Shown one piece after another: positions 21,001 through 31,250 of a stretch of DNA of 64,000 nt. The number at the start of each line of letters is the position of its first letter. The stretch's first letter is position 1. The notes under the pieces were generated by a model, which was not told where the DNA came from, did not search any database, and saw nothing but the letters and a program-made list of their open reading frames with translations. The DNA comes from Dendrocalamus latiflorus (lineage: Eukaryota > Streptophyta > Magnoliopsida > Poales > Poaceae): contig CM029672.1 of assembly GCA_017311315.1 (NCBI GenBank), positions 8,226,463-8,290,462 of the forward strand, read 5' to 3'. Made by a program: the position numbers and the translations under genes.

Positions 21001-22835
21001 TTGTCTAACCAACAAAAGGATAAGATAGCCTAACAATAGAGATACTTGCTGCTGAAATAAAGGAAGTAACAAAAGGATAACAATAGATGATACGGCTGCT
21101 GCTGCAGCCCCCTTGCGCAAGCCCCTTGGGCTCACACGGCCGACCGGTCAGCCGGCTGGTCATGGCTGCACATAACACTAATGGAGAAAGGAATCGGATG
21201 GAGGCCTACCAAAGAGGGAGAATGGCAATAGAAACTTAAATGTGCAATTCTCTGATAGTTTTGATATTAAAGTTGTAATTTTGCGAAATTTACTCTAGCT
21301 TTATATCCTTATGGGGAGAAAAAGTACAGGACAATCAGCAATGCTGATGGTATGCTATAACATGGTAAAAAGAGTTTTTGGATTTTTGTTAGGTTTTAAG
21401 TACATATATTTGGAGTACATGGTGTCTGTGCTACAGTGTACTTGCAACAACCATACTAGGAAGAGCAATATAGATAGCGATTTAATGTACAAAATATGTC
21501 TATGTGGTTGAACATAGTCACCTTAATTCACAACGGTGCTGATTATTTTATTGACTCCTGCATCTTCAGCCAGAATTCTTGAGTGATACAGAAGCTGCTA
21601 TCCGAAAAGCATATCAACTTACTGATCAGAAGATATTGGAAAGATCAGCTGAGTTGGGAAGAGGAGGCTCCACTGCTGTTACCGCCATCTTAATCGGTAG
21701 CGAAAAGAGTGTAAAGTTAGTGGTCGCGAATGTTGGAGATTCACGAGCGGTTATTAGCAAGAATGGTGTAGCAAAGCAGCTTTCAGTTGATCATGAACCA
21801 AACAAGGAGCGACAATTAATCGAGAAAAAAGGTGGCTTTGTTTCAAACTTACCAGGTAAACGGACATCTCTTATCAATGCCTACCATTAAACTGTATGTG
21901 TGGAACATCATCTTCATTCCGACTTAATGGTTCTGAGTTTAGATGTTTTCTCCCGAGCCTTTCTAATGACCAGTGACACTTATGTGGACCCTGCTAGGCT
22001 GCTAATAACAGCTTATTCTTGCTATGTTCACAACTCACAGGCATATGATCTGTATTCTATTGAGCTTCAATTCCAAACATGTCTCACTTGCAGGAGATGT
22101 ACCACGTGTTGATGGGCAGCTGGCGGTTGCAAGGGCATTTGGAGATCGGAGCTTGAAGAAGCACCTCAGCTCTGAGCCTGATGTGGTCGAGGAACCTATC
22201 GATGAGAATACTGATTTCCTAATTCTAGCAAGCGATGGCTTATGGAAGGTGATGCCTATAAAACTTTCCAATCATTCCTGATGGATTACACCTAAATCAT
22301 GGTTTGTTGTATTCTATATCTAAGCTCAACAAACTGGACCATGTCCTCTTAGACATCTCCATGTATACGCACATATGCATGCGCTACATGCTTTGATTTT
22401 GAGCATGAAGTAACGGGTTTAGTAGCACATGTAGCGCTTATTCCTAGATCAAGCCATGAAATTTGGTATGCATGAGTACTCTTGTGAATTAAGGATCTTG
22501 ATTCTTCTAATTCTTGCGGCATCTATAATACTTACATGTACTCTCATGTTTGGTGGTTTATTCCTTTTGTTATGGATTATACTAACTTTCCTATTAATAA
22601 ATGGTTTGTTGAGTTCATATATGAGTTGCTAAGTTGCATCAGCTACGTGTTTACCATTTAGAATGATTATAATGTAAAGATCGCACAAATTCAGGTGATG
22701 ACCAACCAAGAGGCAGTCGATGAAATCAAGGACTTCAAGGACGCGCAGGCAGCTGTGAAGCATCTGACGGAGCAGGCTGTGAACAGAAAGAGCAAAGACG
22801 ACATCTCCTGCATCGTTGTAAAATTCCTGTGCTAG
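12019..22835 (+). CDS. Protein phosphatase 2C (PP2C), clade F-like, 290 aa
   Basis: Metal-dependent Ser/Thr phosphatase of the plant PP2C family; the short form without an N-terminal extension resembles clade F (PIA1-like). Exons: 12019-12057, 14364-14615, 21570-21855, 22094-22248, 22695-22835; all junctions are GT-AG and the phases sum to 873 nt including the stop. The protein starts MAGKEIYHKMKDK. Metal and catalytic motifs are intact: M-E-D-Y (about residues 39-42), FDGHLGH, GGSTAV, VANVGDSRAV, VDHEP, GQLAVARAFGD, LASDGLW and the C-terminal DDISCIVV. No signal peptide or membrane segment is visible, so cytosol/nucleus is likely. Intron 1 is 2.3 kb; intron 2 is 6.95 kb and holds nested transposons. 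No lesion is seen in the coding exons. Family call is firm; clade and substrate are inference. Confidence 0.93.
13634..13869. mobile_element. MITE-like element in PP2C intron 1 (family B)
   Basis: Imperfect terminal inverted repeats: GGGGTGTGTTCTTTTGG at the left, and the complement of the right end begins GGGCGGGTTCGTTTTTT. Its inner part (about 13700-13840, read on the - strand) resembles the family also seen at about 45940, 49690 and 57930. The target duplication is not clear. Confidence 0.55.
13877..14140. repeat. Tandem duplication, two ~131-bp units, PP2C intron 1
   Basis: ACTCCT(A/G)GG...TTTGATACGAGTT starts a unit at 13877 and again at 14007; both continue through CATGCTTGTGAGTT, GGTTAGGAATTGCAAATTA and GGATGTACACATGAAGATAT. 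The copies differ at roughly 1 base in 10. Confidence 0.8.
14742..14751. repeat. Target site duplication TAGCTTTATA, left copy
   Basis: The same 10 bases occur at 21296-21305, directly outside the inverted repeats of the element between. A duplication of 8-10 bp is characteristic of Mutator-like elements. Confidence 0.85.
15630..16044 (-). repeat. 3' LTR of the chromovirus
   Basis: 415 bp, identical to 20546-20960 except for one G/A difference. It contains an internal duplication of AACAAATCAATCT-(A/G)-GATTGCTAATC-type sequence. The polyprotein frame runs into it and stops at 15960-15962. Confidence 0.95.
15960..20531 (-). CDS. Chromovirus Gag-Pol polyprotein, 1523 aa, open
   Basis: A single uninterrupted frame. 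I chose the ATG at 20531 (MPGEEGGK), just inside the primer-binding site; the frame is open further upstream into the LTR but that would precede the likely leader. Domains by approximate residue: proline-rich N-terminus and coiled stretch to 50; Gag 119-270; zinc-knuckle-like CYNCDEQYVHGHKC about 350-363; protease LLDSGSTHNF about 428; RT with FFDD box about 742; RNase H start VDCDASG about 887; integrase HHCC about 1080-1115, then the DDE core with first Asp about 1142; and a C-terminal chromodomain-like segment about 1454-1490 (VLVQWRG, ATWEQL). That order and the chromodomain place it in the chromoviruses. No stop or frameshift was seen, so it may be able to move. Confidence 0.93.
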   Translation of the reverse strand: MPGEEGGKQPKGPPPPPPPADSVAKALHDLSQQMATLFARMEALESRPAAAPTTAAPTLSAATTFPAATTLPIPLHQIQFPHSPSPLPTGLQLPMRPALPSGPEGGSGGASTGLGAPRFHKLDFPTYDGTEDPLNWLNRCEQFFRGQRTMASDRVWLASYHLTSTAQTWYYALEQDEGVPSWERFKELCHLRFGPPIRANRLAELARLPFLSTVQDYQERFNALLCHTAQHLTPTQKVELFTGGLPEHIKIDVELREPRDLQTAMHLARAYERRAEATPPAPLPQRPSRFPQRPPLALPTPQRTAAPPTVTPAQAPLLLPPAPPTAAAVPAPSRPFRRLSPAELADRRRLGLCYNCDEQYVHGHKCQRLFFIEVTDYLDDDTAEAYSDEAGDTAASDLPVVSLHAIAGIRTGDTMHLHVHIQGFRLLALLDSGSTHNFINTGALHRLQLTTADSANMRVAVANGDRVPCKGVARNVAMSIGPEDFSINCYGIDLGGFDLVLGVEFLRTLGPILWDFEDLCMAFWRGTRRVFWKGLGSSREDAIQPTLCAITGAPQQPLLDRLLHQYNSIFAEPQGLPPARPYDHRIHLLPGTAPVAVRPYRYPQLQKDELERQCAAMLEQGIIRPSTSPFSAPVLLVKKADDSWRFCIDYRALNDKTSKDKFPIPVVDELLDELHGAQFFTKLDLRSGYHQVRMHPADIEKTAFRTHHGHFEFLVMPFGLSNAPATFQALMNDVLRPFLRRFVLVFFDDILIYSSSWSEHLQHVRLVFDALRANALHLKRSKCSFGAASVAYLGHIISVNGVAMDSDKVTAVASWPVPRSARGLQGFLGLAGYYRKFIRDFGTIAAPLTKLLRKDAFAWTDDAAAAFQALKQALTTGPVLQMPAFDQLFIVDCDASGVGFGAVLHQGAGALAFFSRPFAARHLKLAAYERELIGLVQAVRHWRPYLWGRRFLIRTDHFSLKFLLDQRLSTIPQHQWISKLFGFDFTVEYRPGRLNTVADALSRRDSDSAAIHALSGPSFHLFDEIRAATATDEEAGRLRQQLQNDTSETPWRTADGLLIHGSRIFVPAQQDLRNQVLSLAHAAGHEGIQKTLQRLRQDFYIPGDRALVRDFVRACLTCQRNKTETLQPAGLLQPLDVPSQVWADISMDFIEGLPKVHGKSVILTVVDRFSKYAHFIALGHPYSAASVARAFFEEIVRLHGFPASIVSDRDPVFTGHMWRDLFKLAGVKLRMSTAFHPQTDGQSEVVNKVIAMYLRCITGDRPRAWVDWLPWAEYCYNTSFHTALRTTPFQVVYGRPPPPLVPYTGGAARTDTVDALLRNRDDFLAMVRDRLLQAQQYAKRYYDDRHRDLEFAVGDWVWLRLLHRPAQTLEPRPKGKLGPRYAGPFQVLERIGQVAYRLQLPEGSRLHDVFHVGLLKPFHGDPPSVMPPIPPTHDGRLLPAPERVLRAQLRRGVWHVLVQWRGMSSNDATWEQLPHFQEIYPDVQLEDELFSEAGRDVMTGITYGRRTRTQGGASTSNHKALGP
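20546..20960 (-). repeat. 5' LTR of the chromovirus
   Basis: 415 bp, TG...CA; on the - strand it is followed after two bases by the primer-binding site. It is near-identical to the 3' LTR. The promoter should lie here and read leftwards, antisense to PP2C. Confidence 0.95.
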
Positions 22836-23880
22836 CAGAGTTTCAAGCTGCTCGCCCCCAAAGTGTACAACTGTTGTCAACCTGTCATGTTCACGGTCTT
22901 ATGTTTGGTATTGTCGTCGGATGTTGTGTTTAATCTTTTCTGGTTGGGAATAATCCACAAAGGGTATCAAGGCTTGTAGAATATTGTTGTTTGTTAAAGG
23001 CTGTAATAAAACATGTTTTTTTATCCTTGTTATTTTGGTGAGCGTTCCTTGTTATCTTTTTCTGTGTCTAGCTGCATTTCAGGCTTGATTTTTGTCACCA
23101 ATTTGTTGTGTAAGGCTTATTTTGTGGTTGTGTTGTGCTTTGCTGTGATTACTTTTAAAGCTGCTGTAAGCCTATTACTCTGTTTGGTAAATCATATTAA
23201 AGCCAGATAAATTTTGTTATCCAGCAGTTAGTTGCCTTCGCACATTTCATCTCTAATGTTCTGGAACGCAATAACACATCCATTTGCAATTTGATTAAGA
23301 AAAAAGTAGCTGGCTAAACACCAAAGTCTAGGTATTTAGGAACGCTTCAGTCAAATATAAGATGATCATACTCCTCCGAGCATAAGAACTCACAGAAGCT
23401 TCACCAGAAAACTGAGATCTTGAAAATATCGCATTGCACAAGAGCTTGCTGGCTAGAGAACTGGCTGGGAGCGCGGCGTTGCTCCTAGCCTGTTCGACTC
23501 CGCTCGATGCGCACGCTCACTTTAATAATTTTTAGGTACACATATGCACGCGCGTTAAATGGAACTGTCAACTGTGTGTTTCCACGTTAATTTTCTAGTG
23601 TGGGTAAGGGACACGTATACATGTGTATATGTGTTCATGTATGTGGGTTGTCTTTATATCCATAAAAATGAATTGTTTTGTTTAGTATTATTATAAATAT
23701 TTTGGAGTTAAAAAATACCATTGCTTATATGAATGACATTTGAGGCTCAAGATTACTTATCAGAAACATATTTAATGATCTTTAAGATGGTACCGGGCAT
23801 TACTATCTTTCAAAAAAAAAAGAGCTTGGAGGCTAAAACTTCCCCAGCAAACGGACCACCACGGCCCGGCACGATCTCGG
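22836..23880. other. PP2C 3' region and intergenic spacer
   Basis: An AATAAA at 23005-23010, about 170 bases after the PP2C stop, is a plausible polyadenylation signal. Beyond it I see no gene. Around 23460-23700 there is unremarkable sequence of unknown origin. Confidence 0.5.
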
Positions 23881-23912
23881 CCCTGCGAGGCCACCGACCA
23901 GCGTTTTCCCAC

Positions 23913-23918
23913 GGCCCA
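23913..23918 (-). promoter_or_regulatory. Site II-type element (TGGGCC)
   Basis: GGCCCA on the + strand, TGGGCC on the - strand, about 170 bases upstream of the WDR74-like ATG. Site II elements (TGGGCY) bind TCP factors and are common in plant ribosomal-protein and ribosome-assembly promoters. Confidence 0.5.
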
Positions 23919-23984
23919 GCCCGGCAAATCCTCAGGTTTTTGCGCCCGCCGCACAAATGGCATCCCAGAAGCCGCGCACGTTAG

Positions 23985-23993
23985 AAACCCTAA
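23985..23993 (+). promoter_or_regulatory. Telo-box AAACCCTAA
   Basis: Exact AAACCCTAA about 90 bases before the start codon. Telo-boxes together with site II elements are a known pair in plant genes for ribosomal proteins and ribosome assembly, which fits the gene downstream. Confidence 0.6.
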
Positions 23994-24084
23994 AAACACA
24001 GCCCTTCTTCTCCCCCAAATTGCCGCCTCCCCTCGGCCGCCGGTACGGTACCCACTTCGAGCCGAGGAGGGAAGCGAGGGAAGG

Positions 24085-27000
24085 ATGCCGCGGACGACCA
24101 CGCTGGAGATCCCCGGCTGCCCGCCGCTCCGCGCTCTCACCACCGACATCCTCGGCCTCATCAAAGGTAAGTATTACCCTTCTCGCCTCGCCTCCGCCGC
24201 GTGCTTCTTCGCCACCTCGCCTCCCTCCCTATTTCCCTCCTCCCCGCGTGCTGCTTACTGTTCTCCTTCGTTTTGTCCCGACGCAGTCGTCGAGGCCCGC
24301 GCGAAGCCGGCGGGCGTCGCCAAGGTCGTCGAAACGTGGGGCACGCCCGACGCCTCCAGGGCCGTCCTCGCCGCCTCCCTCGCCGACCGTGCCGTCGACC
24401 CCGTGAGCACACTCTTCACCCAAAACCATTCGTTCGAATTGCGGTTGCTCGTCACTGTAACGACGAAAAGGGGCATGGTCTTAACGGCGTTGTTTTTCAT
24501 CTTTTGCAGGTTTTGGCCGTGGCAAGGAAGAACGGCGTGGTGAGTAACCTCCGCTTCTGAGAGACTGAGTGTTGGTACGCTTACCTAGTCTGTCTTTCTG
24601 TTGTTTGTTCATTCCGGTGGTCTCCTGTAGGTGGAGCTGCTCAATCCCTTGAATGGGGATGCTTTGGTCGCTGTCAAGGCCGCCGGACCCGAGCCAACTG
24701 ACGGTTCTACAGAGAAGGACCCTCTCGTCGCGCTACATCTGTTCAAAAAACAGGCGCCAGACTCGTCCATGTAATTTTCGTACGATGAGTCACGATAGTC
24801 CATTTTATGTTGATCTAAATTTCCCGTAGATAGGTTAAACGCCACCTGTATTGTACCCATATTCTTGTAAAGTTCATTGCTCTATTATTTTGTGTGATGT
24901 TGGCCAAGTTGTTTTTATCTAGTTGCTTATAGCAGGTTAGGTACATTTCTTGCTTGTACAGAGAAGGGCAAAGCATGTGTGAAATCTGTCGCAAAGGAAA
25001 TCACAGCTTCCGAGTTGGATGTCGGTCCCTCAAGCACATGGGATGTGTGCAATGGGGGTAAAGTGCACTTTTCTTCGGTGGATGCTGGTGAAAACTATGC
25101 AATGTTCGGGGGGTGAGTTTACAATAATCTTGGCACGAGATTATCTACTATACTTCAAAAACTATAGTTGGGCTGCATTGCTTTTGTTTACCAACTTTTC
25201 TGTTTGAGATGTGAGAAGCTTTCAGGAAATTTGAGTCTCTAGTAACAATGATTTCATTTCATTATAGGAAAGCTATAGAAGTGAACTTGTGGGATATCAC
25301 ATCTTCTAATAAGATATGGTCTGCTAAATGTGTAAGTGCTTATTTGTTTGTTCACTTCTTAACTAATGTTATAGCAAACCTTCATTTATTAATCATTTGA
25401 TTTGATTTTTTTTACTGAAGCCTCGAGCTAACAGCCTTGGTATATTCACACCAACTTGGTTCACTTCTGGAACTTTCCTGTGCAAGGATGATCATCGTAA
25501 AATTGTAGCTTGCACAAATAATCATCAGGTATCATATACTTATCAGTTATCACTCACTACTGCTGACATGCTAATAAACATTCCCATTGACAACTAGTTT
25601 GGATAAAAATGGCTCTATGTTTGCATTACTATATAATTAATTGAACCGATCCAGCATTCTAGCTCTCTGATTGCAAGGCTGCTTGTTGATGGGGTTTAGT
25701 TTTGATGATTGTTAATTTGTTATTTGTTCAGCTGTGCAGTCCCCTCATAGCTCACAAATTATGAACCAGTTCATTTGTTTAAATTGTTGTGTTTCTACTT
25801 TCTACTATGCTAGGCAGTGCATTAACTGGGCATGTTCTCATAAGACCGTCTGCATCTTTAAAACATTGTTCTGCACTGGTGATGATTTCTCAAGACTATT
25901 AATTGATTATTTATTTATTTGCATTTCCCAGGTTCGCTTATATGATACTGCTTCCCAAAGAAGACCTGTCATTTCAGTTGATTTTAGGGAGTCGCCAATC
26001 AAGGCAGTTGCTGAGGATCCAAATGGGCATACTGTCTACATTGGGACAGGAACAGGGGACCTCGCTTCCTTTGACATGAGAACAGGTATGATAAGCAGCT
26101 GGTGCGTAATACTTTTTGCTAACACTGAGGATTTGAAAACATATTGAATGCTCTTTAGAATGTTACACTAGCTCACTTGCAACTTTTGTAACTAGTTTCC
26201 GATGGCTCGTGTTGAAGGTTTTCATAGAACTGCACTTGCATTTTTTTATCCCTTTTTCATTTCTTCAAAGTTCAATCTACATGTCACTAGTTTATTCCAT
26301 TATAATTGTCACATATACTTCATACTCTGGTGCCTTATATAGGTAACAATGGTGTAACATATTGGTCCATGTCTCTTTTTTATTTGATCGAGAGTTAGCC
26401 CATGATATGCAGCTAAGGGGCAGGTTAGAACCTGTTATGCTGACATATTTATCGAAACCTACACATGTTATAGTTATATGTATACATGTTAACACTCCAG
26501 TTTAGATGATGTTGAACTAACAGATATATTCATCAGCAATTTGGGTATTAGTTTTTGGAAAAGCTATCATGTTCATGCTTATTATTACATATAATAAGAT
26601 GAATAGATGATATATGCTTACAAAAATCTAGAGTATAATCTATGATTCTATGGTGAATTGCTATTTTCCAGCTTTGTGATCAGTGTTTACTTTTTTTACT
26701 TTGCCATTTTGCAGAATTAACCTTTGTTTACGTATTTTTCCAGGAAAATTACTGGGATGCTATGTTGGTAAATGTAGTGGAAGTATTAGATCGATAGTTA
26801 GACATCGCGAGCTACCTTTGATAGCATCTTGTGGTGAGGCTACGTACTTTTTAATATATTTTCATTTATTTTTGTTTAATTTTTTTAGTGTAATTTATAG
26901 TTTACTGAACTTTTGTTGTACACTTTTACTAGTTAATGGTTACCTCTGTTTGCACTTACTTTTACTAGCTAGTAGTTACCTCTGTTTGCACTTGCTTGCA

Positions 27001-28390
27001 AGGTTCTAAAAATCGGTAACCGGTACTCAGCCGGTCACCCAACCTAGTAGTAATTATACGGCATAATTGGTCTATTACGCAGATAACCGGCTAATAGGTA
27101 GGGGCACCCGTTACCTGTATACAGCAGAGTTTTAAGGCCTAGTAGACCTGTTTTTAGAACACTTCTTGCTTGCATGAACTCAGGACTCCTTTTTTATCTT
27201 TGTAGGATTGGACAGCTACTTGCGCATCTGGGACACAAATACAAGGCAGCTTCTTTCTGCGGTATGTTTAAAAAAGTATTTCGTAGCATTCAAATCGAAC
27301 TCGTAGTTTGTTGTTGCTCTATGCAATTAATTGATGCTGTTATCTTCAAATTTTCTTTTAATTTGTAGCCGGTGCATTTTAGACATGTCAGTGTATAAAT
27401 GAATTGTTGTTGTGGAGCATGAAGATATCATTGACTGCCATATATTTTATGACTTAATCTTGGGTTACTCTTTATTACCCAACAAAACAAAGTAACTACT
27501 ACAATCATTGACGTGTGAGATTATTTGGCATGGATATTGATTTTGCTGTACTGGCTACCATTTTACTCCTAGTTCATTGCTTTTGAGTGATCGTGTTGTT
27601 GGCTTTTTGCATTCTATTAAAAATTAAGATATAGTTCCTTTTGAAATTGCATAATTCATGGTGAAGTTGTACAGCATGGTTCTTGTGCACTTTGAAACTA
27701 TGTCCAAGGTTAGCTTCTTATCCTGCATTTTCTAGATCTAATTCTCTTCCTTTGTCCTGTTTGGGAACAGGTCTTCCTCAAGCAACACCTCACGACTGTG
27801 GTTATCGATTCACATTTCTCAGTTGAAGGTTCTTATCTATTCTCTTAAGTTATTCCATTTTCTTCTTCTCTGTTTTCCAATCTAGTTTTGGCAAGTTAAA
27901 CGTGAGGGAGTTTTAATTATTTAACATTCGTGTTATCTTGAATAGTAATGATCGTTAAGGGAGCAGTGCTTCTTTTAACACTGGACCTTCGAGACCTGTA
28001 CTCTTGAAATGGCGTTCTTTATCTAATTATAGTTAAGAGAGTATTGCTTCTTTTAGCACTGAACCACGAGACTCATACCCTTGAAATGGCATTCGGTGTC
28101 ATATGTCTAATTGCTTCTTGAAAGGATACCTTGATGTCATGTGCTAACACACTTGCGGATGTCCAGAATCTGAGACTAAATCCAACCAGCCAGATCCTTC
28201 AATGGTGGCTGAGGCTGAAGTCAGAAAGGAAAAAAAGAAAAAGAATAGAACGGTTGAAGAGGATGAAGAAGGAACTGGAATGGTAGACCCTCATGATAGG
28301 GATGCTGAAATGTACACCCCGAAGAGAAAAAAATCTGGCGAAAGAAGCAAAGGCATGAAAAAGAAGAGCAAGAAACAAGAAGTTGCATAG
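24085..28390 (+). CDS. WDR74/NSA1-like WD40 ribosome assembly protein, 432 aa
   Basis: Probable nucleolar WD-repeat protein of the WDR74 (yeast Nsa1) family, which acts in 60S pre-ribosome maturation. Twelve exons: 24085-24166, 24287-24402, 24510-24539, 24631-24770, 24936-25112, 25268-25331, 25421-25528, 25932-26085, 26744-26833, 27206-27261, 27771-27828, 28167-28390; all GT-AG, total 1299 nt in one frame. WD-type signatures include EVNLWDI, QVRLYDT, TGTGDLASFDMRTG and SYLRIWDT. The C-terminus from about residue 365 is charged, with several Lys-rich runs (KEKKKKNR, KRKK, MKKKSKK) ending KKQEVA, typical of nucleolar targeting in this family. Exon 3 is only 30 nt. The coding exons are intact. 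Telo-box and site II motifs upstream suggest ribosome-assembly regulation. Confidence 0.92.
27001..27164. mobile_element. Small MITE in WDR74 intron 9 (164 bp)
   Basis: Ends AGGTTCTAAAAATC and, as complement of the right end, AAGTGTTCTAAAAAC. Flanked by the 10-bp direct repeat CTTGCTTGCA (26991-27000 and 27165-27174). The duplication length fits a Mutator-like or hAT-like origin. It lies 41 bases upstream of exon 10. Confidence 0.7.
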
Positions 28391-30200
28391 GACATGTATC
28401 ACACTGGAATCACTTGTCCAGTTTTGACTTTTGACCACAGTGCTTGCCTTCAATGATTTTGTAAAATGATACCTTTTGTATTAGAGTTTATTTAAAATCG
28501 AATGATATCTCATTTTTAATTCTTGAAATATTCACCCAGCCATTTTGTGGTATTTTCTAGTAGCAATATGTAAGTAGTTTGGCGCTTTGGCTTACTGTCA
28601 TCTTCTTGTTGCATACTTGTCCTATTATGGTCATCTAATTAACAATGATCAAACTCAGTTTGACCAACGTCAGTCTTGTTGCTGCATGGAATTCATATAA
28701 TACCAGTAGAAAAAAAAGAGAAAAGCAAAGAACAAAAACAACCTAGGGAGAACAAAAAAAAAAGGTTTAGCCGTTAAAACCCTTCGACTTTAGAATGTTG
28801 AATTAATTAGTGCTTATCGAGATACTTGAACCGTCTGAAAATTTAGCCCAACATTTATTTTTTTATCAACTTATATTTTGCAATAGAAAAACCAAAGAAT
28901 AATACCGAAATCGCTCTATGAAACAACGGTCCTAGGGTTTTACCTACAAGCACAATTGACTAAGAGTGCCATGGGGATAAGATAAGGGCTGCCAATACTT
29001 TGTTCAAGCCAAGAGAGAGAAGTCAATCAAAATTTTATCCCTTATAAGCCAGCCAACACCAGTATCCACACACAACCATCACTCTCATTTCCTTCCTAAA
29101 CCGAGAGCCAAACTAGTGAAGGCAAAGCTCACTCTACCATTGCCTTGCTCAGCCAATCACAGGGATAAGCCGAGCACTACTCCAACACCACTCAAGTCCA
29201 TGACCACACAAAGAGACAATGAGGAAGAGAGAGAGCCTAGAGGAGAGAAGTCCACAGGGAGTTCGGGAAGACCAACTACGTGAAGCCACGAAGGACCACC
29301 GTCAACACGTCGAACTGGACTGGGACAAGGAGGCGAGAAAGATTGACGGAAACACATGGAGAGCGTCACCACCACCACCACAGCTATCGTCGTCGCCTTC
29401 TTGTCCCTACCCAACCCAAACCAAGTGAGGTCTCCACAACCATCCGACAACACATTCACAGCAACTTACCACAAACACACCACAACAAGCCAAACCAGCC
29501 GGGTAGAACGACATGAGGAGAAGGGCAGCATACCATACCTTAAGCACAAGGTTGCTATGCCACCAACGGTGAGTCCGTAGGACCATCGTGTGCCCTTGGA
29601 CGGAGGTGTATACTCTCGACGCATGCCTCCCTACCAAGTCTCATCGCAATGGCACCCGTTGGCTTTCCTAAGCCATGCGTAATTAGGAGTATAACAAGCA
29701 AAAATAGCAACTAAAAAATAAAATACGTAAAGTAAAGGAAGAGCAAGTGAACCGTCTTAGGTAGGAAGGAGAGAAAGGGGTGAACCGACAGAACCGTAGC
29801 AATCCGTGGGGAAGACCGGAGCCATGGTGCTAGGTCATAGCCAAGCCAGATTCACAGGCACCAAATAGGCGGTGCAGTAGCCGGAGCCAGGGGAGGTACG
29901 AAGGCGCTGGCGATTGACGGTGCAAGGGTTGTGGTGCTGTGGAGCAGAGGTAGGATATGGAGCGTGGATCCAGCAGAGAGAGGCGAGGCGGCGAATCGTG
30001 GCCAACGAGCCTGAGAAAGCGACGATGGCATTGCGTAGAGGAGAGAAGGAGGTAAGGTAAGGGGAGAGGAGAGGATAAGAGTTGTGGATAGATCTGAGTA
30101 AATGAGGATGGCTTCGGCCAGGTGAGAAAAAGGAAAGGAAAGAAAAAAGAAAACGGGAAGGTAAAGAAAAGAAGGGAAGAAAGGGAATAAGCGTGCTCGA
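28391..30200. other. WDR74 3' region and intergenic DNA
   Basis: No recognised gene. A purine-rich block (GGAGAGGAGAGG then AAGGAAAGGAAAG, about 30040-30190) is simple-sequence-like. The part from roughly 29000 onward may belong to the LTR of the eroded gypsy element to the right, but I cannot place its left end. Confidence 0.4.
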
Positions 30201-31106
30201 TAAAATTTTTACTTTGTAAATCTTTAAATTATGGTCATTTGAGCACTAGAATAGCGGGAAGGTGTCCAGTGAGAGGAGGATTGTTTGTGTCGGGTTTACG
30301 CATAGTAACAATGTCGTTTGCCTGTATGCATGTATCACTATGGTGTATTGAGATTGGATAATGCTTGTACAGATGGAGGTTCTGGTTTGTTGACATCCAC
30401 GCATCATCCTTGAGGTTAAACAGGCAAGTACGTGATAGAATTGTGGGTTGTGTGGATACTTGATACTCGTTCCTTCATGCTTTATTTTACAGTGTTTTAT
30501 GAGATGATATCCATGATTACATGTTAATCATACCCTGTTAAGTGATGTATATGGTTGAATGGCAACATTGGAAGAATGTTGCATCATGTAAAATGTATAT
30601 GAGCCAGGGCGGAAAGTCATATAGATAGTCTAGAGCGCATGAACCAGATCGGTGAGAAAACTATATGACTAATTCAGAGTACTCTTGAGTAAGAACACAG
30701 AGATAAGCACCTCCACAGGATGAAGAAAATACCTACATCAGTTGGCACTCACAGGAATGGAGTTTGAGACCCCATATGGAAGAGGATGGGGCAAGAGTGA
30801 CTCATCGACAGGTAATACTCTGTTATACCGATATAAGCTATAGTTGTAGGCACATGGCGTTGCATTGCATTAAAGTAACAAGAGACATTGATACAATTAT
30901 AGAGATTATGACTTATAGTTCATAGATATGGAATGTACTGGATTGCTGTGTTGACGCCATTGTTTTATTGTGTGCTTGGTGAGTCTTTGGATTCATCTTT
31001 GTTTATTTAGTTGTTTTTAGGTAAACATTAAAGATGACATGCATAGGCGGGAGTAGCACATTTATTTCACGTGCAAATAGTAATTCGCACATCACCTTCA
31101 GTGGAT

Positions 31107-31111
31107 GTATT
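31107..31111. repeat. Target site duplication GTATT, left copy
   Basis: GTATT here and at 36416-36420 flank the copia element; the gypsy 3' LTR copy at about 39515 has a single uninterrupted GTATT at the same site. Confidence 0.9.
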
Positions 31112-31250
31112 TGTTATGAATATTGTGCATATATTCATGAGGCCCAAAGGGCAATATATATAGAGGTACAAGGGGGATATACAGAGGGAATACAAGGCAT
31201 ATTAGGAAACAAATAACAGTCCTAATCTATTTCCTATTCTATCCTTAACA
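31112..31250 (-). repeat. 3' LTR of the copia element
   Basis: 139 bp. The only difference from the right copy is an A/G within GGGC(A/G)GTATATAT-type sequence near 31152. It is unusually short for a copia LTR in a grass. Confidence 0.95.

Larger units (their letters stand above)
14752..21295. mobile_element. Non-autonomous Mutator-like element split by a gypsy insertion
   Basis: Terminal inverted repeats of about 80 bp: the left end (14752-14832) begins GAGTAAATTTCACAAA and the complement of the right end begins GAGTAAATTTCGCAAA; both continue through TCAAAACTATCAGAGAA and TGCACATTTAAGTTTCTATT. The flanking duplication is TAGCTTTATA. Excluding the nested retrotransposon the element is about 1.2 kb (14752-15629 and 20966-21295). 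I recognise no transposase. The moderately GC-rich interior (about 14870-15430) has no gene I can name; a captured host fragment (Pack-MULE) is possible but unproven. It lies wholly within PP2C intron 2. Confidence 0.85.

Noticed and set aside
31034..31216. 60-aa ORF over the gypsy/copia LTR junction
   Set aside because: Composite of two transposon sequences.
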